NCBI RefSeq assembly: GCF_004769635.1
Contig: NZ_RQGH01000007.1
Span: 214,870-278,869, forward strand
Direction: 5' to 3'
DNA: 64,000 nt
Source: Leptospira jelokensis
GTDB lineage: Bacteria; Spirochaetota; Leptospiria; Leptospirales; Leptospiraceae
The notes beneath the pieces were generated by a model. It had not been told where the DNA came from. It saw only the letters and a list, made by a program, of their open reading frames with translations, and searched no databases. The translations under genes were made by a program, and so were the position numbers. Positions 36,042 through 46,818 of the stretch are shown piece by piece. The stretch's first letter is position 1; each line of letters opens with the position of its first letter.

Positions 36042-36920
36042 CTAATTTGGATTTTTATTTCGATCCATTGGCACAAACTTACCATAAATGATTTTCCCTA
36101 CTTTGTTTTGTTTCGTTTTGGATTGAGTTTGATCCATCAATCGGCTGTCTATATTGACCAATTGATGGGGGATCCAAATGGAAACTTTTTTGTTAGGTAA
36201 ACCATTAGACAAAACTTCTCCCCTTAATTCCCCCTTAGCTTTTGTGGAAAAAATCTGGATTGGATTTCCAAAACGAATGACTTGTCCATGTTCCAAAACA
36301 AATACGTGTTTTGCGATTTGAACCAATTCAGGAATTTCATGACTTATGAAAAGTACAGTCATAGCCCATTTTTTTTGTAGTTCTTTTACAAAAAAAAGAA
36401 GTTTCTCACGAAGCCTTCCATCCAATGAAGAAAAAGGTTCATCTAACAAGAGTAAATTTGGTTTTTGTAAAAGACTGCGAACTAGTGAAACTCTTTGTTT
36501 TTGCCCAGAGGAAAGTGTGGTGATTGGTTTGTATAAAATGGAATCGATCTCAGCCTCGGAAACTAAGCTTTGGAACAATGGTTCATCTTTTTTCCCATTC
36601 GGAATCGAAAACACTAAGTTTTCCATCACACTCATATTGGGAAACAAGGTATGATCGGGAAACATGACCGAGAGGGAACGTTTTGCGATGGGTAAATTTA
36701 TTTTTTTTTCTGAATCAAACCATACCTCGCCAGAAACAATGATTTTCCCTCGGTCCGGAAGGAGGAGTCCTGCGAGCATTTTGAAAAGAGAAGTTTTTCC
36801 AACACCTGATCCTCCAAAAAATGCACTCGTTTCTTGCAATGGAATTTTACATTGAAAGGAAAGTTTGATCGGAGGCATTCCTTTTGATGGAAAAGTTTTT
36901 TCTATTTGTAGATCGATCAT
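36042..36920 (-). CDS. modC: Molybdate ABC transporter ATP-binding protein
   Basis: A 292-residue ATPase. Walker A GGSGVGKTS (36-44), signature LSSGQKQR, Walker B LLLLDEPFSSLD and switch His in VLFISHE. It powers molybdate import with ModB and ModA. It is shorter than E. coli ModC (352): the C-terminal Mop/TOBE regulatory domain is reduced to about 60 residues, so molybdate feedback on the transporter may be missing. Third gene of modABC, 12 bp after modB. Confidence 0.88.
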   Translation of the reverse strand: MIDLQIEKTFPSKGMPPIKLSFQCKIPLQETSAFFGGSGVGKTSLFKMLAGLLLPDRGKIIVSGEVWFDSEKKINLPIAKRSLSVMFPDHTLFPNMSVMENLVFSIPNGKKDEPLFQSLVSEAEIDSILYKPITTLSSGQKQRVSLVRSLLQKPNLLLLDEPFSSLDGRLREKLLFFVKELQKKWAMTVLFISHEIPELVQIAKHVFVLEHGQVIRFGNPIQIFSTKAKGELRGEVLSNGLPNKKVSIWIPHQLVNIDSRLMDQTQSKTKQNKVGKIIYGKFVPMDRNKNPN

Positions 36921-36932
36921 AACAAGAGGAAA

Positions 36933-37616
36933 TTAAGAGGACCTATCAAGGGAAAACAACAATCCATTCCGCTTCCAAAGGAATAAAAGGAATAAGGAAA
37001 AAAAACTGATACAAAGTAAAATAAAAGAATAGAGATGGGCATTCGCATAATTCATTGCTTCTACCTCTTCAAAAATGGCAATGGAAGCCACCTTTGTTTT
37101 GCCTGGAATGCTCCCACCAATGAGTAAAACCACACCGAACTCACCAATCGTGTGGGTAAAACAGAGGACCATCCCTGTAAAAATTGAGAATTTACAGTTT
37201 GGTAAAATGATCCGTGTGAGAATCGTCCACTTTGATTTACCTAGAGCCATTCCTGTTTCAATCATGGCCTTTGGAACCGATAAAAATCCAACCTGAATTG
37301 ATTGTAACATAAACGGAAGATTGAATACAATGGAACCAATAAGGATTCCCGAAAAACGAAAGGCCAAGCGGATCTGAAATATTCCTTCTAACCATTCACC
37401 AAATAAATATTTTGGACTGAATAGTATGAGTAGATAAAATCCAATCACAGTTGGTGGTAAGACCAAGGGTAAATTCAAAACTGTTTCCAAAAGAGTTCGA
37501 AACCGAAACTTTGCATACGTGAGACCATAAGCAATCGGAATGGTGAGGAAAACTAAAATCAAGGTGGTCAAAACAGCCAATTGAAGGGTCAACCAAATGG
37601 GTACGGTATCAATCAA
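36933..37616 (-). CDS. modB: Molybdate ABC transporter permease
   Basis: A 227-residue inner-membrane protein with five to six helices. It begins PIWLTLQLAVLTTLI and has LNLPLVLPPTVIGFYLL and the EAA-loop region MIETGMALGKSKWTILTRIILP, which contacts ModC. HTIGEFGVVLLIGGSIPGKT is characteristic of ModB. Its start overlaps the modA stop by 4 bp. Confidence 0.9.
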   Translation of the reverse strand: MIDTVPIWLTLQLAVLTTLILVFLTIPIAYGLTYAKFRFRTLLETVLNLPLVLPPTVIGFYLLILFSPKYLFGEWLEGIFQIRLAFRFSGILIGSIVFNLPFMLQSIQVGFLSVPKAMIETGMALGKSKWTILTRIILPNCKFSIFTGMVLCFTHTIGEFGVVLLIGGSIPGKTKVASIAIFEEVEAMNYANAHLYSFILLCISFFSLFLLFLWKRNGLLFSLDRSS

Positions 37617-38488
37617 ATGGATTTTCCTCTTTTCGTTCCCTTAAGTTTTCTTTCCAAAGTCCGATTTGGAATTTCATATCCATACTTCTTTAGTATCGGA
37701 TCCAATCCTTTGGAACCAATCAACTGATAGATTTGTTGGAGGACCAATTTTTTTTCGTTTGTGATCGGTCCTTGTGATTTGAGAAGGATTTTTCCTTGTC
37801 TTATGGATGGCACCATTTTGCGATCCAATGGTTTCCAGTCGTTCCACTCCACTTCGTTCGCTTTCACAGAAGAATAAGAAGTAAACCCGATGTCAGCAGC
37901 AGAAGTGATTACAAATTGATTCACTTGGGTCACACTTTCTCCATACACCATTTTTCCTTCGATGGATTTCCATACTCTAAGCTCTTTCAAAAATTCTAAC
38001 GTAACTTTACCATAAGGAGCTGTCCTTGGATTGGCCATGGCGATGGTTTTGGTTTCTGTAGATGTAAGAATTTCTTCTATGTTACGATACCCACCCAAAC
38101 TTTTATTTGAAACCAATACTAAAATGCCTTCCGCATACACTTCGGGAGGAGAATCAGAAAACCCTTCTTCATACAAAGAGTTTGGAAAATCTAAATCTGC
38201 TGACAAAAATAAATCCACTGGAGCACCATTTCGTATTTGGTTTGTTAAATGACCAGAAGAACCATACAAAGAGATAATTTTCCAATGCGGGAATCTTTTT
38301 TGGAACAAAACTTTTATCTCTTCGAATGGTTTTTTGAAATTGGCCGCCACAGCAATTGTGATTTCCTTTCCTGAATCCTGTTCTTCGCTACCAATGGTCA
38401 ACCCTTGTGCGCGCTGTGGTGAGAGGGAAAAAAATAAGCTTAGAAACGCTACGTTCCAAAGAATTGTTATGACGGGGAATTGTTTCAT
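37613..38488 (-). CDS. modA: Molybdate-binding periplasmic protein
   Basis: 291 residues from ATG 38488 (a TTG codon precedes). Signal peptide about 1-30 (ITILWNVAFLSLFFSLSPQRAQG). Binding-lobe motifs ITIAVAANFKKPFEEI, LYGSSGHLTNQIRNGAPVDLFLSAD and ANPRTAPYGKVTLEFL are those of ModA, with Ser/Ala main-chain oxyanion contacts in the AAN and GSSG segments. First gene of modABC. No SD is visible; instead a 13-bp palindrome occupies the SD position. Confidence 0.9.
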   Translation of the reverse strand: MKQFPVITILWNVAFLSLFFSLSPQRAQGLTIGSEEQDSGKEITIAVAANFKKPFEEIKVLFQKRFPHWKIISLYGSSGHLTNQIRNGAPVDLFLSADLDFPNSLYEEGFSDSPPEVYAEGILVLVSNKSLGGYRNIEEILTSTETKTIAMANPRTAPYGKVTLEFLKELRVWKSIEGKMVYGESVTQVNQFVITSAADIGFTSYSSVKANEVEWNDWKPLDRKMVPSIRQGKILLKSQGPITNEKKLVLQQIYQLIGSKGLDPILKKYGYEIPNRTLERKLKGTKRGKSI

Positions 38489-38497
38489 CAATTTAAG

Positions 38498-38510
38498 GAT
38501 CTGTCAGATC
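38498..38510. promoter_or_regulatory. 13-bp palindrome at the modA start
   Basis: GATCTGTCAGATC, a perfect 6-1-6 inverted repeat 9 bp upstream of the modA ATG. It could be a repressor site or a hairpin limiting translation; it does not match the E. coli ModE box as I know it. Confidence 0.4.
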
Positions 38511-38674
38511 AGAAATCCCAACGAATGTCTAGTCTTACAAAACTGAACTCCATTCATAGAGATTTTCGGGAAGAGACGAACAGAAACCTTTCTTTTTTTT
38601 AGCTGAATTCGTTTGGAGATGAAAACAATGCTATACGAAAATCCATTCGTCCCGACAGATAACGTTTGGTTCCT

Positions 38675-39517
38675 ATGACTCTATCCAAAAAATTTTCCAT
38701 TTTTTTTGCCATCATAATCAGCGTTAGTTTTGCGATTAGCATTGCACTCTTCTATCTTCAAAACTACCTCCATTCACAAAATCCAAATGTAGAATTAAAA
38801 CCGTTCACATTTACTAAAATCCTTTCGAGAACTGCGACCATCATTCTCTTTTTTTCTCTGATTTGGTTTCGTAAAAAAATTGATAAAAAATCAATCAGCT
38901 CCCTTGGCCTGGAACAATTTGCAAAAAAACGAAATGAATTATTGATAGGATTTTTCGTTGGCATCATCTCTTTATCACTCGTTGTCACTACAAAAGTTAT
39001 TTTTGGAGTCTCCACTTGGGCACCAAAAGAATTCACAAACAATGATTGGTTTTTTAGCATTTATTTTTTGTTAGTTGTGTTTGTCATAGGATTTGTGGAA
39101 GAACTTTTTTTTAGAGGTTACCTTTTACAATCCTTTGTGACTGAATGGGGTGAAAAAAAAGCCGCAATCATCACCAGTTTATTCTTTTCACTCACTCATT
39201 TTATCCGCCCCATCACTGACATATTGGTGTTATTACCTGAAATGATTGGTTTATTTTTTGTGGGTTATGCTTTGTCCTACGCATGGATCTATACGAGGTC
39301 TCTTTACTTACCAATTGGGATCCACGCAGGTTGGGTTTATGTAGTCAAAATGCAAAAAATGTTTGTAGACCCTGTTCCTCACGACTTACACTGGTTTTTC
39401 GGTGGTGATAGACTGGTGACAGGGGCTGTGGCTTGGATGTTTATGTTTATGTTTTTATATGGACTAAAACGAGTTTTTGAAGAATCCCCTATTGGATCAA
39501 AATCTATACATCTTTGA
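38675..39517 (+). CDS. CPBP-family intramembrane metalloprotease (CAAX protease-like)
   Basis: 280 residues from ATG 38675 (TTG 38666 is also possible; no SD decides). Multi-pass membrane protein whose second half carries the CPBP/Abi motifs: EELFFRG (about residue 142; EExxxR), the FFSLTHF segment (FxxxH) and IGIHAGWVY. Family members include Rce1-type prenyl-protein proteases and bacteriocin-immunity proteins. The substrate here is unknown. Divergent from modABC. Confidence 0.85.
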   Translation: MTLSKKFSIFFAIIISVSFAISIALFYLQNYLHSQNPNVELKPFTFTKILSRTATIILFFSLIWFRKKIDKKSISSLGLEQFAKKRNELLIGFFVGIISLSLVVTTKVIFGVSTWAPKEFTNNDWFFSIYFLLVVFVIGFVEELFFRGYLLQSFVTEWGEKKAAIITSLFFSLTHFIRPITDILVLLPEMIGLFFVGYALSYAWIYTRSLYLPIGIHAGWVYVVKMQKMFVDPVPHDLHWFFGGDRLVTGAVAWMFMFMFLYGLKRVFEESPIGSKSIHL

Positions 39518-39538
39518 TATAGATCTGATTCATTTTTT

Positions 39539-40345
39539 TTAAGTTTTGTTCTCTTGGATTTTTGCTTGGAATAATAAAAATCCTAAAGTAGCGATCACAC
39601 CAGCAAAAAAGATAAAAATTTCTGGGCCAAATGGATGTAGTTTTTCGCCACTACCAACAAACAGCAGATAAATGATAGGAGCAACGTATTGGTTTGTGAA
39701 AAGGACTCCAAAAGTCACTTGGTTTGACCATCCACCCTTTAAGAATTTCCAAAGGAAAAGGTTTGGATTCCCAAGAATTGTGGATAAAAATAGTAAAAAC
39801 ATAAAAAACATTTCCAAAATCGATACACCAACTCTTGGATCGATCGACATACTCAAATAGGTTGGGTTTTGAAATAAATGTCCAAGTAAACTTAGCCCTC
39901 CAGGAACAAGCGCTAAGTGGATCAAAATATCATCTAAAATCCAAAATCGATTGGGAGTCCGTCTCAAATACAAAAGGATTTCATAAAAACTAAAAAAGAT
40001 AAGCCCAATGGATGTAAAAATGGATGTCATCACAAGATTTGATTTGGGGTTGATGTGCACCGCAGGAGCAGATAATAACATCAGAATCGAAGAAATATTC
40101 CCACCACCGACGATCATAAGGAAAGCCAAATTGGCTGTGAATGGCCAAAGATGAAAATGTTTGGTGGCAATTCGCAAACTCACGATCACCCAAAGGGAAA
40201 TTGCGGTAAATAAAGAAAGAACTGGGCCATCTGTTTGGTACAGGATGGGTACACTAAAAATCCAAGAGACAATTACGATTGAGGATCCTAGCAAAATGAT
40301 CCAATCCAGAATTTCCGACCATCTGAGAAACTGTTTATCCAACAT
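39539..40345 (-). CDS. Multi-pass membrane protein, unknown function
   Basis: A 268-residue, strongly hydrophobic protein with about seven or eight predicted membrane segments (e.g. IILLGSSIVIVSWIFSVP at the N-terminus, FIFFAGVIATLGFLLF at the C-terminus) and few charged loops. No transporter, sensor or enzyme motif recognised. ATG 40345. Ends 22 bp from the convergent CPBP gene. Confidence 0.7.
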   Translation of the reverse strand: MLDKQFLRWSEILDWIILLGSSIVIVSWIFSVPILYQTDGPVLSLFTAISLWVIVSLRIATKHFHLWPFTANLAFLMIVGGGNISSILMLLSAPAVHINPKSNLVMTSIFTSIGLIFFSFYEILLYLRRTPNRFWILDDILIHLALVPGGLSLLGHLFQNPTYLSMSIDPRVGVSILEMFFMFLLFLSTILGNPNLFLWKFLKGGWSNQVTFGVLFTNQYVAPIIYLLFVGSGEKLHPFGPEIFIFFAGVIATLGFLLFQAKIQENKT

Positions 40346-40412
40346 GATACCCTACCCAAAGGGTATGATAGGAAAGGTTATTTTATTTTTTGCAATCGAA
40401 TTCCGAACCAAA

Positions 40413-42692
40413 TCAAAAAAGAGAATTTGGAAAAATTTCAAATCCCCCTCTCACCCTACGATTCAATTGCGAAAACTCTCCAAATAAAATGACTTCATCC
40501 GTCGATTGTGCAAACCCATTCACTGCTCCATTCCTTGGAAGATCAAAACCTCTTACCGTTTTACTTTCTAAATCCAAAACAGCAAATTGGTTCCGAGTAT
40601 TTCCTGACACAGTCGTAAAACTTCCACGAACAAATGTTTTCCCGTTTTCCAAGATTAGCAACTGACTGACGGAACCATTAAAGGCAAAACTTGTGATCAC
40701 TGAACTTGGAGAACTTAAGTCATAACTCGCAAAGTAAGGTCCGAAACTCGTAAAATTTCCACCAAAATACAATTGGTGATTCCAAATTGCTTGCGTATTG
40801 ACTGCGTTATCTGGTAGATTTGAATAAAACATTCCAGATGATTGTCCATCCGATGCCCTGATGCGATGGATGTTATTGGATGCCACTCCACCGATCGAAG
40901 CAAATCCACCACCTACATAAAGAAATCCATCTTTTTCCAAAATGGAACTTACCGATCCACTGGTAACCGTTGCACTCCAACTTAAATCAAGATCTCCTGT
41001 CGTTTTATCAAACGCTGCCATATTGTATCTTGCAACACCTTGTGCATTATCAAACGAACCACCTATAAAAACCTTGGATTCGCCAACGTACAAATCTTCA
41101 ACATAAGGGTTCGTTGTGAGGTCAAATCGGTCACTCGTCAAACTCAAATCATTTTGGTTGAGAGAGACGACCCCTTGCGTTTTGGGTTCATCATTATACG
41201 AGCTAAACGATCCCACTATATATATCTTAGACCCAAAGGCTTTCATTTTCGAAACAGCCAAATCAACTTTCGGGTTCCAATCCGTCACCTTTCCCGTCAA
41301 TCGACTAATTTCTGCTAACTTTTGTCGTTTTACCACATTGGCGGATGTAAAATAACCTGGTACAACCAAACGATTGTCAGTAGTCAAACAAACTTTGTTC
41401 GTATCAACACTCCCTTCGTGGCTAAAATTTGGATTAAAGTCTGTAAGAGTATATGAATTTAGATCAATTGCGGCTGCATAATTCCTTTCGAGACCAGAGA
41501 CAGAAGTGAACTTTCCAAAAAAGATCAGTTGGTTATTGACGATGATGGATGAGTCAATTTCATTATTGGCATTTAGATTGGAAAACCCACTAATGATCGC
41601 ACCATTGGTATTGTTTAAAACAGCAAGGTTTCCCGTGGTCACTCCGTTTACTTGCGTAAAACCTCCACCAATGATGATTTTATCTTGGTGGAATTTTACA
41701 GTATAAGCATTGCCTGGGGATAAGGTGACATTCCATCCAACGGGGACACCACCACCCGATTGTTCAAATGCATAGAGTTGCGGTGTTGATACATCTCCTA
41801 CTGCCAAAACAACATCGGTTCCAGTTGTGAGCCTTCCAAATGCGAGGTCTCGGATGGCATCATTCACAACAGTGGAAGCTGACCATAAGTTGTCCAAGGC
41901 ACCAGTACTTAAAGAAAATCTTGCAAGGGAATTTTTTGTAAATCCATTGATCGTCGTGTAACGGCCTCCCACATAAAGATGGTTTCCCGATTTACGTAAA
42001 ACAAAAACCGATTGGCTGCCACCTGTGATACTTGGATTCCAATTGGAATCAAGAGTCCCAGATTGTGCATCCATGCGAGCGATCCCTGTCCTTGCCACAC
42101 CATCCAAATTCGTAAAGTTACCACCGATATAGAGATAACCTCCATCCAACTCCATTGCTTCAATATAATGAGATACAACACTGGGTGACGGTGCATTAAA
42201 GTTGGGATCAAGTTTGCAATTGGGAAGGATGTGTGCGATTTTATTTTTGATTTCTCCTCGAATGCTTTCAAAGGAACCACCGATATAAAACCCTCCGGCA
42301 CCATCGGAAATAGAAACATTTGCATTCCCAATCACTTCCAAATAAGGACAGGATGTTTTATCGTGTACGAGGCCCGTTTCCAATCCTAAGACCGCTACAC
42401 TACCAACGTTTGGTCCGACATATTGAAAATCACCACCAAGTAAAACTCGATTTGCTTCCACTAATGCAGTATAAATGGTAAAACTTGGACCATGGACTCC
42501 CCAAAGGTCATTGTCTTTGGCAAACCCAGGCCAACAAGAAGGTGAATTGTCCTTTATGAGAAAACGAAATAAAACCGCACGAACATAAGACTCAGAACTT
42601 GGATCACAACTATTGGAGAGTTTGGTTGGTGCACAAAATGATAATAGGAATGCACAGATCAGCAATTGGAAAAAACGAAATTTGATTTTCAT
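40413..42692 (-). CDS. Surface lipoprotein with delta-60 (DUF5122) beta-propeller repeats, paralogue 1
   Basis: A 759-residue protein. Lipoprotein signal LLICAFLLSFCAPTK (Cys about 20), then a Cys-containing cap (SCDPSSESY...SPSCWPGF) and at least ten units of about 50-60 residues built on (L)YIGGxFTxxxGVxRxxIARxxxxxG, the delta-60 pattern, which folds as propeller blades. It probably lies on the outer surface; role unknown. The gene at 55259 encodes a protein of identical length and the same cap, an old duplication. Confidence 0.83.
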   Translation of the reverse strand: MKIKFRFFQLLICAFLLSFCAPTKLSNSCDPSSESYVRAVLFRFLIKDNSPSCWPGFAKDNDLWGVHGPSFTIYTALVEANRVLLGGDFQYVGPNVGSVAVLGLETGLVHDKTSCPYLEVIGNANVSISDGAGGFYIGGSFESIRGEIKNKIAHILPNCKLDPNFNAPSPSVVSHYIEAMELDGGYLYIGGNFTNLDGVARTGIARMDAQSGTLDSNWNPSITGGSQSVFVLRKSGNHLYVGGRYTTINGFTKNSLARFSLSTGALDNLWSASTVVNDAIRDLAFGRLTTGTDVVLAVGDVSTPQLYAFEQSGGGVPVGWNVTLSPGNAYTVKFHQDKIIIGGGFTQVNGVTTGNLAVLNNTNGAIISGFSNLNANNEIDSSIIVNNQLIFFGKFTSVSGLERNYAAAIDLNSYTLTDFNPNFSHEGSVDTNKVCLTTDNRLVVPGYFTSANVVKRQKLAEISRLTGKVTDWNPKVDLAVSKMKAFGSKIYIVGSFSSYNDEPKTQGVVSLNQNDLSLTSDRFDLTTNPYVEDLYVGESKVFIGGSFDNAQGVARYNMAAFDKTTGDLDLSWSATVTSGSVSSILEKDGFLYVGGGFASIGGVASNNIHRIRASDGQSSGMFYSNLPDNAVNTQAIWNHQLYFGGNFTSFGPYFASYDLSSPSSVITSFAFNGSVSQLLILENGKTFVRGSFTTVSGNTRNQFAVLDLESKTVRGFDLPRNGAVNGFAQSTDEVILFGEFSQLNRRVRGGFEIFPNSLF

Positions 42693-42834
42693 AGGAAGGA
42701 TACAATCTGAGTTTGAGAAGAGAAAATCTTATGTAAATCAATATTTGTAACGAAAATGCAAGAGAATTTTGATTCTCAGGTGATTCGAATTTTTATACCA
42801 TTTAGTAGATCCAAATGAGTTTGAAATTTATTGA

Positions 42835-45800
42835 CATCCTCTTTCCGAAACGTCCAAAACGCCTCAAGTAAAAAAAGAACAACTAAAACAACTGGGCTTA
42901 CTCAGTGTCGGTTCTTTTGTAGGGAGTAAAGAAGTAGGTCCGGAAGGGGTTGTCTTTACCTCTTCAGATGGTTTACTGAGAATTATGATTCCGACAGGAG
43001 CCATGGATGAGACCCGTGAATTCACCATCACAAAATACACACCTAGTTCGCAGGCGTTTCCTTCGGGTTACATTCCAACATCTCCTGTTTACGAAATCAC
43101 ACCTTCCTATCGTTTCAAAAAAGATGTATCTGTATCTATAGTTGTGAACACAAGCCAAATCCAATCGTTAAATTTAGTTCCAAATAAAACAGTTGGTTTC
43201 TCTGCAAGTACCACTTCACCTGATACTAGTAGCGGAAGGTTCCCTGACTGGAGTAGCCATGATTCTTCTATTGAAATTGATAGAATTAATTTTACAACCA
43301 GGACATTTTCTTTTTTTGGCGTGGGAACACCACCTAACGGAAATTTACCTCCTGACATTCGAGGAGCTTATTATTATTTCAAACCAAATTGTTCTTATTT
43401 ACCATACCGAGTTCGGGCACAAATCATAGAACCAGATGGAGATACGATGAGTGTTCGTTTGGTTATCGGTAGAGTTGGAGGAGGTTTAAACTTTATCCCG
43501 ATGGCAAGAGAAGGAAGTTCACCATGGTATGTAGCTGACATTCCTTATGAAGCAATGGGAACATCTGGAATCCAAATGCAAGTGAGTGCCACCGACCAAT
43601 GGGGAGCAAATACGTCACGTCCAAGCACTTCCATCTTCCAATATCCTGTTGATTCACTCGATTCCACATTCATTACCCAATATGATACCGATCAAGATAA
43701 CGATGGTTATAATGATGCCTGGGAAGTAGACAATGGTTTTAATCCAAGGAATGCATCAAATCCTACAGGACTTGCCGATTCCGACGGTGATGGGATTCCT
43801 AATTCTCACGATACAACACCTAACGGCGAATCAAATCCACCCATTGATGCAATCACAATTTTTCCTTCCACTGTAACGGCAGATGTTTCGGAAAGCATCG
43901 CATTTGGAGTTTCTGCTAGTTTCATGGGCCAACAACGATTTGTGAATGCAAGTTATGTGACCACTGGGAATGGTTTGAATGGACAACCAGTCGGAGCGGT
44001 CACCGGTGGAGTGTTTACTGCCAATCGTCCAGGAGTTGCAGGTGTGGTTGCTACTGTGGGGGCCATGAATGCAACCGCTTCTGTGACCGTAAGTGATTCA
44101 GTTGGACCAAATCAAATCACCGACTTATCTGCGTCACCACGGTCTCACACTCGAATTCGTTTGCAATGGACAAGTCCAGGAAACGACGGTAATTTTGGAA
44201 GGGCATCAACTTATGAAATCAAAAGGTCCACATCCGTTATCTCCAATGATGCGTCGTGTAATGCAGCAACACCTATTAGTCACAACTTAGTTCCAAAACC
44301 AGCCGGCCTTACCGAAGTATTTGAGTTAGATGGTCTATCACCATCAACACAATATTATTTTTGTATTAGGGCTTTTGATTTGGCCGGGAACAGAAACTCT
44401 TGGGTAGGGAATGCAAGTGCAATTACCTATTCAGTTCCTGATCTCATTCCTCCCGCTTCTGTTTCGAGTGCAACGGCAACAGCGATTGATGGAAGTACAA
44501 TCCAATTAAACTGGACTTCTGTTGGTGGAGATGGAATGAGTGGTTCCGTATCATCATACGAAATACGTCGTTCTACTTCAACAATTGGATCTGATTTGGA
44601 ATGTGATGGAGCGGTTTTAATACCCAATGCAATTGGGGTGACAGCATCTGGATCTCCATTAAGTTTTCAGGTTTCAAACTTAGCACCCAATACAGTTTAT
44701 CATTTTTGTATCAGAGGTTATGACCCATCTGGCAACCGGGGAATCTGGTCAGGACTACTTTCTGCCACCACACCTTATGTCAATACGCCACCCATTGCCA
44801 ATGCTGGTTATGATTTCCAATTGGAACCAGGAGATACTGCTTATTTAGATGGGAGTGCTTCTTCCAATCCAGATTCTATCCTTTGTGGAACCGGTCCAGG
44901 CAGTTACCAATACCAATGGACATTCCTGAGGAAGCCACCTACTTCGAACCTCACGAATTCTAGTCTCAACCAAAGAACAACACTTACCGCAAATTTTATT
45001 CCTGATGTCGCCGGAACCTACGAGGTTTCTTTGTCGTTTATTGATTCGCCAGGTTCCTGCGCAGGTATTGCCAGACAATCAACCGATTCTGTTGTGATCG
45101 AAGCAAGACACGCAGGATGGTTTGGATTCATTGGACCTATTGGAAATTCGTTAATCCCAAGAAGTAGTTTCGTATCTGCTGATGGTGGTTTCATTACGGT
45201 TTCCACAAGTTTTGCTGACATACCTACCTTTGGCGGTAAAACTCCAGTTGTGAGTTTTGGAAGTCATTCTAGGGCAGGCCTTGTGATGAAGTTTGATAAA
45301 AAAGGAAGAGTGGATTGGTATAGCTTTGTTCCAGGGGCAGACCCACAGAACATTGTAGTTCCTACATCAGATGGAAGTTTTATTCTTTCTTCGTCCTCCC
45401 AAACAAATGTCCCGTCCATTGGAAGTTTAAATCCAATTGCACCTTTTAATGGGAGTGAAGACACCATGGTTGTTCGCATGAATCCCAATGGAACCATTCG
45501 ATGGTATACGTTTTTGGGTGGGAGTGGAAATGATAGTCCTGCTTATAGCCAGATCGCAGAAACCCAAGACTATGGTTTTCTGATTCCTATGTTTTCTCGA
45601 AGTACATCACAGATTTCTGGTGTAACTCCCATCATCTCCCATTCGGGTCAACCAGAACACAATGGCCTGATCACAAAACTTTCTTTAGATGGAAACATAG
45701 TTTGGACTACATTTGTTGGAAGTGGAAGTAATACGTTGAAAGTGTATCCAAAGTCAGATGGCTCTTTCTACTTTACCACTCATTCAGGAACAACGGGAGT

Positions 45801-46674
45801 AAGTCAGTTAGGAGGAGTGAGTCCAAGATTACCTTTCGCAGGGAATGTTGATACAGTCGTAGGTTCCATTTCAAACGATGGTAATTTACAATGGTGGAGC
45901 TATTATGGAGGCAGTGGTGCTGACTACTTAAATCTTTTCCCAATGGCAGATGGAAGTCTTGCTTTATATGGATATTCTCTTAGTAACATCACTTCGTTAG
46001 ATGGCGTGTTACCTTGGATAGGTGCTAAGGGTGATTTTGATCCATTGGTCATAAAACTTAATTCGATCGGACAAATACAATGGTTTACGTTTTTAGGAAC
46101 ATCTGGAAGTGACAGAGGTTATGGGATTACTGAAACGTCAAACGGAGGGTTGATCTTAGTGGGGAATGTCCCCATGGCGATGTCCGGACTAGAGGGAAAA
46201 AATCCTTTGCGAGCTTATACTTCTGGAGAAGAAGGCTCAATTTGGAAATTGCGGCCTGATGGCCATATCGATTGGTATACCCATTTGGGTGGGAATGGAT
46301 ATGATTACTTAATGGATGTCAAAAGATTACCAAACGATCGTTATCTGATCACGGGAAGTTCACAAGTCAATATCCCTTCTATTGGAACTCTTTTCCCTGT
46401 TCATCCTTTCACTGGGCAATTCGATAGCACTTTCTTTATGATGACTGCTGCAGGAGAATTTTCTTGGTACACTCATTTGGGCCCTGGCGTTAGCGGTGGC
46501 CAATTTGCGACTACTCCTCCGAACTTACAAGAAAACACTGATGGAACACTATTTGGTTTGTTTTATGCAAGTCGCGGAAGGACCACTTTCATGAATCAAA
46601 CTCCACTTTATATGTTCCCTGGTGGTAGTTATTCAGGAATGGTCCTTCGACTGAACCCAGATGGAAGGTTTTAG
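42835..46674 (+). pseudogene. Multi-domain surface protein (ZU5-like, FN3, PKD, seven C-terminal blades), 5'-truncated
   Basis: ORF with ATG 42985 encodes 1229 aa, but the same frame is open back to 42835 and those ~50 codons (SVGSFVGSKEVGPEGVVFTS) continue the ZU5-like domain, without any ATG, GTG or TTG and without an export signal. A secreted protein is thus missing its 5' end. Domains: ZU5-like; Ig-like; Ca-binding DxDxDG region (DQDNDGYNDAW, DSDGDGIPNSHD) near residue 240-270; BIG-like; two FN3 (about 375-590); PKD (about 600-710); then seven IxWYTxLG units, a seven-bladed propeller-like C-terminus. It may still be expressed from 42985 but would stay cytoplasmic. Confidence 0.6.
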
Positions 46675-46767
46675 GATCATTTGGAACCAACAAAAATGTA
46701 AGAATTTCATTTCCTAACAGGCATTTGTTTCCAATCCGAAACGTTTTCTAAATTTTTCGATTGGTGT

Positions 46768-46799
46768 CCTCTACTAGGGTTTTAAAACCGTGGTAGAGG
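46768..46799. promoter_or_regulatory. 32-bp near-perfect palindrome upstream of membrane-anchored AraC gene
   Basis: Arms CCTCTACTAGGGTTTT and AAAACCGTGGTAGAGG abut with no spacer and pair at 13 of 16 positions. The site ends 19 bp before the start region, directly before the AAGGAG. Likely operator (autoregulation) or an mRNA hairpin next to the SD. Confidence 0.55.
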
Positions 46800-46818
46800 A
46801 AGAAAGGAGATTTCTCAA

